A stretch of DNA of 64,000 nucleotides, from positions 372,001 to 436,000 of the forward strand of contig NZ_CP187232.1 in the NCBI RefSeq assembly GCF_049674955.1, in the 5' to 3' direction. Positions 57,518 through 64,000 of the stretch are shown here, piece by piece. A program made the translations under genes and the position numbers. The notes under the pieces were generated by a model. The model saw only the letters and a list, made by a program, of their open reading frames with translations, did no database searches and was not told the origin of the DNA. Position 1 is the first letter of the stretch. Every line of letters starts with the position of its first letter. The stretch is from Sphaerisporangium viridialbum (GTDB taxonomy: Bacteria > Actinomycetota > Actinomycetes > Streptosporangiales > Streptosporangiaceae).

Positions 57518-58222
57518 CTAGGAATCGCTGACCGCGAGGATCGCGCGGACCACGGCCTCGGTGTCGGAAAGATCGTCGAGTATGAGCTCCGCGCCCGCGT
57601 CACTCAGCGTCTCGCGGTCGCTAGACCCGGTCGCCACGGCCACGACCCGGGCGCCGCCCAGGTGGCCCGCATGCACATCGTGACGGGTGTCGCCGATCAG
57701 GACGGTGCTCGCCGAGCCGAACGCCTGGCCGTACTTGCCGGTCGCCCGGCCCTGCGCCAGCCGTACCAGCTCGGGGCGCTCCTCGTGATCCATGCCGTAG
57801 GCGCCGACCTCGAAGTCGATGAAGCGGTCGAGGTCGAGGGCGGTGAGCTTGCCGATGGCGATCGGCTGGATGTTGCCCGTGAGGACGGACTGGACGACGT
57901 CGTCACGGCGGGACAGCGCCTCCAGCGCCTCCCGCGCGCCGGGCAGGACCCGGCCGTGCTCCCTGACGGCCGCCTCGTAGGCCGTGAACGCCTCGGCCAG
58001 CGCCGCGCCGAAGGAGTCGAGCAGGTCACCGGACGCCTCGATGCCGTGCATGCGCAGTGTCTCGACGGTGATCGCCCAGTCGGTGCGGCCTGCCATGTCG
58101 GCGACATGCTCCAGAGGCCGCTTGACGATCACCTGGAAGGCGTCGGCGTACGCCTGGCGGCCCGCGCCGGCGGCGTTGATGAGAGTGTGGTCGATATCCC
58201 ACAGGACGAGGGTGCGCGGCAT
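57518..58222 (-). CDS. HAD-family phosphatase (phosphoglycolate phosphatase-like)
   Basis: A 234-residue HAD hydrolase with a helical cap. It has nucleophile motif I VLWDIDHTLINAAG, motif II QSVLTGNIQP and motif IV VLIGDTRHDVHAG. Motif III is the Lys region GRATGKYG. The second Asp of motif I is in the DxDxT form (DIDHT). It resembles Gph-like enzymes acting on small phosphate esters; no neighbour suggests a substrate. An in-frame GTG two codons upstream (58228) is possible. Confidence 0.87.
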   Translation of the reverse strand: MPRTLVLWDIDHTLINAAGAGRQAYADAFQVIVKRPLEHVADMAGRTDWAITVETLRMHGIEASGDLLDSFGAALAEAFTAYEAAVREHGRVLPGAREALEALSRRDDVVQSVLTGNIQPIAIGKLTALDLDRFIDFEVGAYGMDHEERPELVRLAQGRATGKYGQAFGSASTVLIGDTRHDVHAGHLGGARVVAVATGSSDRETLSDAGAELILDDLSDTEAVVRAILAVSDS

Positions 58223-58344
58223 GCTCACCGCCCGAGCATACGGAACGCCCCCGCCCCCGGCTCCCGCCCCGCCACCCCCTGTGGAAAACCGGACCGCGCC
58301 TCGCCCGGCGCCCCACCTGCGGCGTCGAGGCGCGTGTCGCGCGA

Positions 58345-58650
58345 TCAGAGCCTTGCCGGCTCGCGGTGGTGCTGCGGACCCATCGGGGCCTGGCCGGAAT
58401 GCGAGGCCTCCTGCTGGGGCGCTCCCTGCGCGGGGGCTCCCTGCCTCGGGGCGGCGCCCGTCATCTGGCGCACAGCGTCCTCCAGCTCCTCGGCGGTCTC
58501 GGCCTCCGCGAGCCGCACGCCGGCTGGGGCGGCCGAGCGGGGCATGGCCCAGAATCGCCGGGTGTGCTGGCCGTACCAGACCGCCCACCCGGGCAGCCGC
58601 GCCGCGAGCTCCCGCGCCGCGGTCTTTCCCTCGGTGACCTCGTTCGTCAT
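58345..58650 (-). CDS. Small WYGxxTRRFxA-motif protein (copy 2)
   Basis: A 101-residue protein with GWAVWYGQHTRRFWAM near residue 22, an acidic helix (AEAETAEELEDAVRQM) and a Gln/Pro/Ala-rich tail with QGAP repeats. The core is paralogous to the 73-residue protein at 45853-46074; the tail is unique. AGAAGG precedes the ATG, with a GTG one codon earlier. Copy 1 lies with an RsbW-like ATPase; here there is none. Unknown function. Confidence 0.65.
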   Translation of the reverse strand: MTNEVTEGKTAARELAARLPGWAVWYGQHTRRFWAMPRSAAPAGVRLAEAETAEELEDAVRQMTGAAPRQGAPAQGAPQQEASHSGQAPMGPQHHREPARL

Positions 58651-58671
58651 CACGACCTTCTTCCCGTGCTC

Positions 58672-58857
58672 TCAAAACCCGTCGTCATCAGCCCGGACGG
58701 CCGCTCTCGCCCCGGCGTGCCAGGAGAGTGCGAGCGTCGTCGGCGGGCACCTGTCTTCCTTTTCGGACGGTTGATCGGCCAGCTCGAACCAGACCGCACT
58801 GCCCGCAATATCGCGATAGAAACCCCCGGCCTCCCTACGGTACGGGACGAAAGCCAT
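58672..58857 (-). CDS. Possible 61-residue protein
   Basis: A frame of MAFVPYRREAGGFYRDIAGS with SAVWFELADQPSEKEDRC and a basic tail, ending 21 bases before the WYG-motif gene. It has plausible composition but no ribosome site and no recognised family. It may be the leader gene of that unit. The AT-richer stretch 58858-58930 upstream could hold a promoter. Confidence 0.3.
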   Translation of the reverse strand: MAFVPYRREAGGFYRDIAGSAVWFELADQPSEKEDRCPPTTLALSWHAGARAAVRADDDGF

Positions 58858-59035
58858 ATTTGGTTACGAAAACGTTCGCTGATTAGGGACGGAACCATTT
58901 ATCGATCTTGATAAGTGATTTCCGTCACCCCCCGCGCTAGGACCCGTATCACCCCCTAGGACCTTAATTGCTGGGGTTCCCCTTGTCTCCGGCACCCGCT
59001 CATGATGAGTCCATTCGACGATCACAGGAGTGCCG

Positions 59036-61258
59036 ATGAGAACCGTGCACCGGACCTGTCCCCTCTGCGACGCCGTCTGCGGCCTGCGGCTGACACTCGA
59101 CGACACCGGGCACGTCACGTCGGTCAAGGGCGACCCGGACGACCCCTTCTCCAAGGGCTTCATCTGTCCCAAGGGGGCGAGCCTCGGCCGCCTGGACGAG
59201 GACCCCGACCGGCTGCGGGCCCCGCTGGTGCGTAAGAACGGCGAGTGGCACGAGGTCTCCTGGGACGAGGCCTTCCAGACGGTCGACCAAGGGCTCAAAA
59301 GCGTCATCGACGCGCACGGACGCGACGCCGTGGCCGCCTACTTCGGCAATCCGACCTTCCACACCATGGCCGGCTTCATGTACCGGATGCCGCTCAGCCA
59401 GTCGCTCGGCACCCGCAACATCTTCTCCGCCAGCACCATCGACCAGATGCCGAAGCACGTCGCCTGCGGTTACATGTTCGGCAACCCGATGGCCATCCCG
59501 GTGCCCGACCTGGACCGCACCGACTACCTGCTGGTGATCGGCGCCAACCCCGCGGAGTCCAACGGCTCGCTCTGCGCCGCCCCCGACTTCCCCGGCCGGC
59601 TCAAGGCGCTGCGCAAGCGCGGCGGCAAGCTGGTGGTCGTCGATCCGCGTCGCACCCGTACCGCCGACCTCGCCGACGAGCACCTGTTCGTACGGCCCGG
59701 CACCGACGCCTTCCTGCTGTTCGGCATCGTCCAGACCCTCCTCGCGGAGGACCTCGCCACCATCGGCGTCGAGGTGGAGGGGCTGGAGGACCTCCGGCGG
59801 CTGGCGGAGGACTTCACCCCGCAGATCGTGTCGCCGGTGTGCGGCGTGCCCGCCGAGAAGATCGTACGGCTGGCGCGGGAGCTCGCGGCGGCTCCGACGG
59901 CCGCCGTGTACTCCCGCATCGGCGCCAGCACCGTCGAGTTCGGCACCGCGGCGCAGTGGCTCGGCGACGTGATCAACATCCTGACCGGGAACTTCGACCG
60001 GCCCGGCGGGGCCATGTTCACCAAGGCCGCCACCCTCGACGTCTTCCGCCCGTCCGAGCCCTACAGCACCGGCCACTGGCACAGCCGCGTGCGGGGGCTG
60101 CCGGAGTCGATCGGGGAACTGCCGGTGGCGACCCTCGCCGACGAGATCGAGACCCCGGGAGAGGGGCAGGTCAGGGCGCTGGTGTCGATCGCAGGCAACC
60201 TGGTGCTGTCGGCGCCCGGCGGGCCCCGGCTCGATCGGGCCTTCGCGGGCCTGGACTTCATGGTCTGCGTGGACCCGTACCTCAACGAGACCACCCGGCA
60301 CGCGAACGTCATCCTGCCGCCGCCGCGCATCCTGCAGATGCCGCACTACGACTTCCTGCTGCTGACGGTGACGGTTCGCAACTACACCAGGTTCTCCCCG
60401 CCGATCCTGCCGCTGGAGCCCGGGCAGCTCTCGGAGGCCGAGATCATGGCACGCCTCATTCTGATCGTCTCGGGTCAGGGAGCGGACGCCGATCCGGCCG
60501 GGCTGGACGAGTTCATCATCGGCCAGATGCTCACCGGGGCCACGCAGATCCCCGGTTCGCCGTTCGAGGGCATGGACGTCGCCGAGGCGCGCGCCTCGCT
60601 GGACGGCGACAGCGGACCCGAACTGATGCTGGACACCATGCTGAGGCTCGGCCCCTACGGCCTGTCGCTGGCCGACCTGCTGGCCAACCCGCACGGCATC
60701 GACCTCGGCCCGCACCAGCCCCGGCTGCAGGAGCTGCTGACCACGGCCTCGGGCCGGGTGGAGCTGGCCCCGCCGAGGCTGGCCGAGGAGGCGGGACGGC
60801 TGCGCGAACGGCTGGCCGTGCCCCCGCCGGAGACCCTGCTGATCGGGCGGCGCCAGCTTCGCTCCCTCAACAGCTGGCTGCACAACGTGCCGACGCTGAC
60901 CGGCGGCAGCAACCGGTGCACCCTGCACATCCACCCGGACGACGTGACGCGGCTCGGGCTCGGCGAGCAGGTGATCGTACGCTCGGCCAACGGCGAGCTG
61001 GTCGTGCCGCTAGAACCGAACGACGCGATCATGCCGGGCGTGGTGAGCCTGCCCCACGGGTGGGGACACGCCAGGACCCGGCAGCTGCACGCGGCGGAGC
61101 ACGCGGGTGTCAACGCCAACGCGCTGACCGACGAGTCCGTGATCGACGTGCCCTCCGGGAACGCGGTGTTCAACGGCGTTCCGGTCACGCTCATCCCGAT
61201 CGAGCTCGAAAGCGCCGACGACACGGAGCTTCGCGTCCCCTCCTCGGCCCCCGCCTAG
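59036..61258 (+). CDS. Molybdopterin-dependent oxidoreductase (DMSO reductase superfamily)
   Basis: A 740-residue cytoplasmic enzyme. The N-terminal [4Fe-4S] site is C8, C11, C15 and C44 (TCPLCDAVCGL, FICPKG). Molybdopterin-binding blocks follow: WDEAF, LLVIGANPAESNGS, VVVDPRRTRTADLAD and, at the C-terminus, the molydop-binding domain with LNSWLHNVP, VTRLGLGEQVIVRSANGELV and GVNANALTDE. The length matches FdhF/BisC-like oxidases. No electron-transfer subunit is next to it. There is no Tat signal. AGGAG precedes the ATG. Confidence 0.9.
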   Translation: MRTVHRTCPLCDAVCGLRLTLDDTGHVTSVKGDPDDPFSKGFICPKGASLGRLDEDPDRLRAPLVRKNGEWHEVSWDEAFQTVDQGLKSVIDAHGRDAVAAYFGNPTFHTMAGFMYRMPLSQSLGTRNIFSASTIDQMPKHVACGYMFGNPMAIPVPDLDRTDYLLVIGANPAESNGSLCAAPDFPGRLKALRKRGGKLVVVDPRRTRTADLADEHLFVRPGTDAFLLFGIVQTLLAEDLATIGVEVEGLEDLRRLAEDFTPQIVSPVCGVPAEKIVRLARELAAAPTAAVYSRIGASTVEFGTAAQWLGDVINILTGNFDRPGGAMFTKAATLDVFRPSEPYSTGHWHSRVRGLPESIGELPVATLADEIETPGEGQVRALVSIAGNLVLSAPGGPRLDRAFAGLDFMVCVDPYLNETTRHANVILPPPRILQMPHYDFLLLTVTVRNYTRFSPPILPLEPGQLSEAEIMARLILIVSGQGADADPAGLDEFIIGQMLTGATQIPGSPFEGMDVAEARASLDGDSGPELMLDTMLRLGPYGLSLADLLANPHGIDLGPHQPRLQELLTTASGRVELAPPRLAEEAGRLRERLAVPPPETLLIGRRQLRSLNSWLHNVPTLTGGSNRCTLHIHPDDVTRLGLGEQVIVRSANGELVVPLEPNDAIMPGVVSLPHGWGHARTRQLHAAEHAGVNANALTDESVIDVPSGNAVFNGVPVTLIPIELESADDTELRVPSSAPA

Positions 61259-61277
61259 CGGCACCCGAGACCACGCG

Positions 61278-61311
61278 CGGCCGCGTACCCGTCAGGACGG
61301 GTACGCGGCCG
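61278..61311. terminator. Bidirectional hairpin overlapping the HxlR stop
   Basis: A perfect 16-bp stem (61278-61293 and 61296-61311) with a 2-base centre; in RNA the top pairs would open. It contains the TGA of the minus-strand HxlR gene and lies 19 bases after the oxidoreductase stop. Confidence 0.8.
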
Positions 61312-61789
61312 TCTTGACGAAGGCGACGCGGTCGAGGGGCACGGCCACGCCCGTCTCGTCCACGAAGGCGACCCTGACCGGGCTCCCGCCGTCCACGGTG
61401 CGCCGCGCCATCGTGGGCCCCAGCTCGCGCGGCCTGTGCTCGTCACCCCACTGCTGCAGGGCGCCGAGCACCAGTCGCAGCTCCTCGCCGGCCGGGGTCG
61501 GGTGGTAGCTGAACCGGACCCGGGTGCCGGGCTCGCGGTAGGGATGCTTCTCCAGCACGCCCGCGCTCACCAGCGTGGCCAGCCGGTCGCTCAGCACGTC
61601 GGGCGCGATGCCGAGGGCCTGCTGGAAGTCGGCGAACCTCGTCAGGCCGGACAGCGCCTCGCGCAGGATCAGGAAGGTCCACCGCTCGCCCAGCACCTCG
61701 AGCGCGCGGGCGATGGAGCACGGTGACTCCGCCCTGCCGTTTCGACTCCCGTTAGCGGCCACGTGCCGATCGTACCACTGGGTTGCCAT
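61292..61789 (-). CDS. HxlR-family transcriptional regulator
   Basis: A 165-residue regulator with the HxlR winged helix (about 20-110). It has CSIARALEVLGERWTFLILR, LTRFADFQQALGIAPDVLSD, RLATLVSAGVLEKHPYRE and RFSYHPTPAGEEL. A C-terminal strand-rich region of about 45 residues follows. HxlR proteins often respond to reactive electrophiles or redox state and repress a divergent reductase. Here the divergent gene is an SDR 52 bases away, with a TTTCCAA/TTGGAAA repeat between. Confidence 0.9.
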   Translation of the reverse strand: MATQWYDRHVAANGSRNGRAESPCSIARALEVLGERWTFLILREALSGLTRFADFQQALGIAPDVLSDRLATLVSAGVLEKHPYREPGTRVRFSYHPTPAGEELRLVLGALQQWGDEHRPRELGPTMARRTVDGGSPVRVAFVDETGVAVPLDRVAFVKTAAYPS

Positions 61790-61817
61790 TTCCAAGCCAG
61801 CTCGGCTAGGTTGGAAA
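61789..61817. promoter_or_regulatory. Candidate HxlR operator
   Basis: TTTCCAA (61789-61795) and TTGGAAA (61811-61817) are perfect 7-base arms 15 bases apart, touching the HxlR start codon and lying 25 bases before the SDR start. Confidence 0.6.
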
Positions 61818-61841
61818 AACCAATTCAGATGGGGGAAGACC

Positions 61842-62549
61842 ATGGACATCAGAGACTCCGTCGCGGTGGTCACCGGAGCCAACCGAGGTCTCGGCCGGCA
61901 TCTGGCCGCGGGCCTGCTGGCACGCGGCGCGGCGAAGGTCTACGCGGGAGCACGCGACCCGGGGGCCGTCGACCTTCCCGGCGTGGAGCCGCTCCGGCTC
62001 GACATCACCGACCCCGAGTCGGTCGCCGCCGCCGCTGCCATCGCGGGCGACGCCACGCTGCTCATCAACAACGCGGGCTCGTCCACGCGCGCCGGGCTGC
62101 TCGACGGCGACCTCGCCGACATCCGGCTGGAGATGGAGACGCACTACTTCGGCACGCTGGGCATGACGCGTGCCTTCGCGCCCATCCTGGCCGCCAACGG
62201 CGGCGGGGCGGTCCTCAACGTGCTGTCCGTGCTGTCCTGGATCTCCATACCGCAGTCCGGCGCCTACAGCGCGGCCAAGGCCGCGGCGTGGTCGCTGACC
62301 AACTCACTGCGCCTTGAGCTCGCGCCGCTCGGCATCGCGGCCGTCGCCCTGCACGTCGGGTACATGGACACCGACATGGCGGCCCATGTCGACGGCCCCA
62401 AGCAGGACCCCGCGCAGGTGGCCGCGGCGGCACTCGACGGCATCGAGGCGGGCGCCGGGGAGGTCGTCGCCGACGACGCCAGCCGGCGGGTCAGGGCGGG
62501 GCTCTCCGCCGGCCTCGACGCGCTCTACCCGCAGCTGGCCAAGCGGTAG
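61842..62549 (+). CDS. Short-chain dehydrogenase/reductase
   Basis: A 235-residue classical SDR. It has VAVVTGANRGLGRHLAAGLL, LINNAG, the catalytic Ser in LNVLSVLSW and YSAAK as YxxxK. The order fits NADPH-dependent carbonyl reductases. GGGGGA precedes the ATG. It faces the HxlR regulator across a likely operator, so it is probably induced by the compound it reduces. Confidence 0.9.
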   Translation: MDIRDSVAVVTGANRGLGRHLAAGLLARGAAKVYAGARDPGAVDLPGVEPLRLDITDPESVAAAAAIAGDATLLINNAGSSTRAGLLDGDLADIRLEMETHYFGTLGMTRAFAPILAANGGGAVLNVLSVLSWISIPQSGAYSAAKAAAWSLTNSLRLELAPLGIAAVALHVGYMDTDMAAHVDGPKQDPAQVAAAALDGIEAGAGEVVADDASRRVRAGLSAGLDALYPQLAKR

Positions 62550-62656
62550 ACGCGACGGGGTCATCGTGAACCCCGGGAACCTCGCGCCGGGATGGAGAAT
62601 GACGTTGCGACCGAGCGTGTAACTCCAGTACCGGCACGGTGACAGGAGAGCGGGGA

Positions 62657-64000
62657 ATGGACGAGCAGGAACGTGCGCGACGCGCGGCCTCCGCCCGGGA
62701 GGCCGCCCGAGACCTCGCCGCCAGAGACGTGACCGCCGTCGCCGTCACATGGGTGGACACCAGCGGCGTCACCAGGGTCAAGGCGGTGCCCCTCACACGG
62801 CTCGAACACGCGGCGGCCTGGGGCATCGGCGCCTCGCCCGTCTTCGACGCGTTCCTGCTCGACGACTCCGTCATGAGCGGCCGGTTCGCCGGAGGCCCCG
62901 TAGGCGACCTGCGCCTGCACCCGGACCTCGGGCGCCTCGGCGTGCTCACCGCGCTTCCCGGCTGGGCGTGGGCCCCCGCGGACCGGTACGACCAGAACGG
63001 CGTGCCCCATCACCTGGACGCCCGCCACCTGGCCCGCCGCGAGGTCGAGCGGCTGGCCGCCGCGGGCTTCTCCGTCCGGGCGTCGTTCGAGGTCGAGTGG
63101 GCGGCCTCCGTCGGTGCCGGTGACGACTTCGTCCCCGCGTGCGGCGGCCCGGCGTACGGCATGACGCGGCTCACCGAGCGGGCCGGCTACCTGCTCGACG
63201 TGGTGGGCGCGCTGTCGGCGGCCGGCGTCGCGGTGGAGCAGATCCACCCCGAGTACGCCGCGGGGCAGTACGAGGTCTCGGTCGCGGCGGAGGACCCGGT
63301 CGGGGCCGCCGACACCACCGTCCTGGTTCGCGAGACGATCCGGGCGGTCAGCCTGGACCACGGCCTGCGCGCGAGCTTCTCGCCGAAGGTGCTCGCGGAC
63401 GGAGTGGGCAACGGCGCGCACGTCCACCTGAGCCTCTGGCGCGACGGCGTCAACCTCATGTCCGGCGGCGACGGCAGGTACGGCCTCACCGCCGAGGGTG
63501 AGGCGTTCGCCGCGGGCATCCTGTCCCGGCTGCCGGCCCTGCTGGCGGTGGGCGCGCCGTCCGTCGCCAGCTACCTGCGGCTCGTCCCCTCCCACTGGGC
63601 CGGAGCGTACGCCTGCTGGGGGCTGGAGAACCGTGAGGCGGCGATGCGGTTCGTCACCGGATCGGCCGGTGACCGGTCCCGGGCGGCGAACATGGAGGTC
63701 AAGTGCTTCGACGCCGCGGCCAACCCCTATCTCGCGGTGGCCGGCCTCCTCGCCACGGGCCGGGCCGGGCTCGCCGGCGGGGGCGCGCTCCCTGCGCCCG
63801 TGGAGGTCGATCCGCACTCCTTGGGCACCGTGACGCCGTTGCCGTCCTCGCTCGGGGCGGCGCTGGAGGCGTTCGAGAACGACGCCGTGCTGAAGGAGGC
63901 GCTGGGCGAGGCCGTGATCGACACGATCGCCCTCGTACGCCGAGGCGAGATCGCGCTCTTCGACGGGGCGGCGCCCGACGAGATCGCGGCCCGCACGCGC
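62657..64000 (+). CDS. Glutamine synthetase-family protein (partial at right edge)
   Basis: The frame starts at an ATG after ACAGGAGAG and is open to the last base, giving 448 residues so far. It has the GS beta-grasp start VTAVAVTWVDTSGVTRVKAV, then EVEWA (metal-binding Glu), EQIHPEYAAGQYEVS, FSPKVLADGVGNGAHVHLSL (the His of the active site) and YLRLVPSHWAGAYACWGLEN with the substrate Arg region. These are features of GlnA-like and gamma-glutamylpolyamide synthetases, not of housekeeping GlnA1, which has YE-type adenylation motifs. Probably GlnA3/GlnA4-like; the substrate is open. Confidence 0.85.
   Translation, partial: MDEQERARRAASAREAARDLAARDVTAVAVTWVDTSGVTRVKAVPLTRLEHAAAWGIGASPVFDAFLLDDSVMSGRFAGGPVGDLRLHPDLGRLGVLTALPGWAWAPADRYDQNGVPHHLDARHLARREVERLAAAGFSVRASFEVEWAASVGAGDDFVPACGGPAYGMTRLTERAGYLLDVVGALSAAGVAVEQIHPEYAAGQYEVSVAAEDPVGAADTTVLVRETIRAVSLDHGLRASFSPKVLADGVGNGAHVHLSLWRDGVNLMSGGDGRYGLTAEGEAFAAGILSRLPALLAVGAPSVASYLRLVPSHWAGAYACWGLENREAAMRFVTGSAGDRSRAANMEVKCFDAAANPYLAVAGLLATGRAGLAGGGALPAPVEVDPHSLGTVTPLPSSLGAALEAFENDAVLKEALGEAVIDTIALVRRGEIALFDGAAPDEIAARTR

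Noticed and set aside
1..64000. tRNA, rRNA or intact insertion sequence
   Set aside because: I looked for T-loop GTTCGA-type patterns with matching arms, rRNA cores and transposase genes with terminal repeats and found none convincing; only the two remnants listed.

Overview
The window is high-GC actinobacterial chromosome. The base composition, the many GTG starts, the ATGA/GTGA stop-start overlaps, and the XRE-DUF5753/DUF397 and DUF6879 gene families all point to a mycelial actinomycete. A Streptosporangiales-type organism is my inference; nothing here proves the genus. I see no rRNA, tRNA, CRISPR array or intact insertion sequence. Both ends cut through genes.

Layout. 0-3.3 kb: the tail of a Gly/Ser/His-repeat protein, then a Rel/SpoT-like protein with an intact-looking ppGpp hydrolase and a decayed synthetase. 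3.3-9.8 kb: a soluble poly-HAMP hybrid histidine kinase coupled to a response regulator, diverging from a SpoIIE-type phosphatase. 9.8-16 kb: S9 peptidase, rRNA methyltransferase RlmA and a fadA-fadB beta-oxidation pair, all on the minus strand. 16-23 kb: PadR regulator diverging from a membrane protein and a carotenoid oxygenase; a TetR regulator with a second HTH diverging from an FAD monooxygenase across two matched operators; a second TetR/reductase pair with its own palindrome; and a short Rho paralogue with a pyrimidine-rich repeated leader. 23.5-32 kb: MBL hydrolase, MFS transporter, Nudix hydrolase, a stretch of decayed genes, a secreted CBM2-PL11 rhamnogalacturonan lyase with a LacI-type operator, and an APC/KimA-like transporter.

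31.9-43.4 kb is the main accessory block. It is a heptose/xylose glycan locus: gmhA, hldE and gmhB make an ADP-activated heptose, a UXS-type decarboxylase would make UDP-xylose, and an SDR, five glycosyltransferases (two GT9, two GT4-like, one GT2) and a NodU-type carbamoyltransferase accompany them. Nine genes run tightly linked on the minus strand and two diverge from them. They look like one pathway for a carbamoylated, heptose-containing cell-envelope glycan or glycosylated metabolite; the product is unknown.

43.5-54.9 kb: small molybdopterin-fold protein, TrmO, a DUF6879/HATPase/small-protein operon beside an XRE/DUF397 pair, an APH-fold kinase, a small secreted four-Cys protein, membrane proteins, a GT2 enzyme with a possible leader peptide, a CPBP protease, a CE4 deacetylase, a PfpI protein and a MazG-like pyrophosphohydrolase. 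54.9-64 kb: a secreted HNH nuclease, a DJ-1 protein with a GlxA/AraC regulator below three direct repeats, a HAD phosphatase, a second copy of the WYGxxTRRF small protein, a molybdopterin oxidoreductase, an HxlR regulator diverging from an SDR, and a glutamine synthetase-family gene cut by the right edge. Several convergent gene pairs share perfect-stem hairpin terminators that overlap or touch a stop codon.
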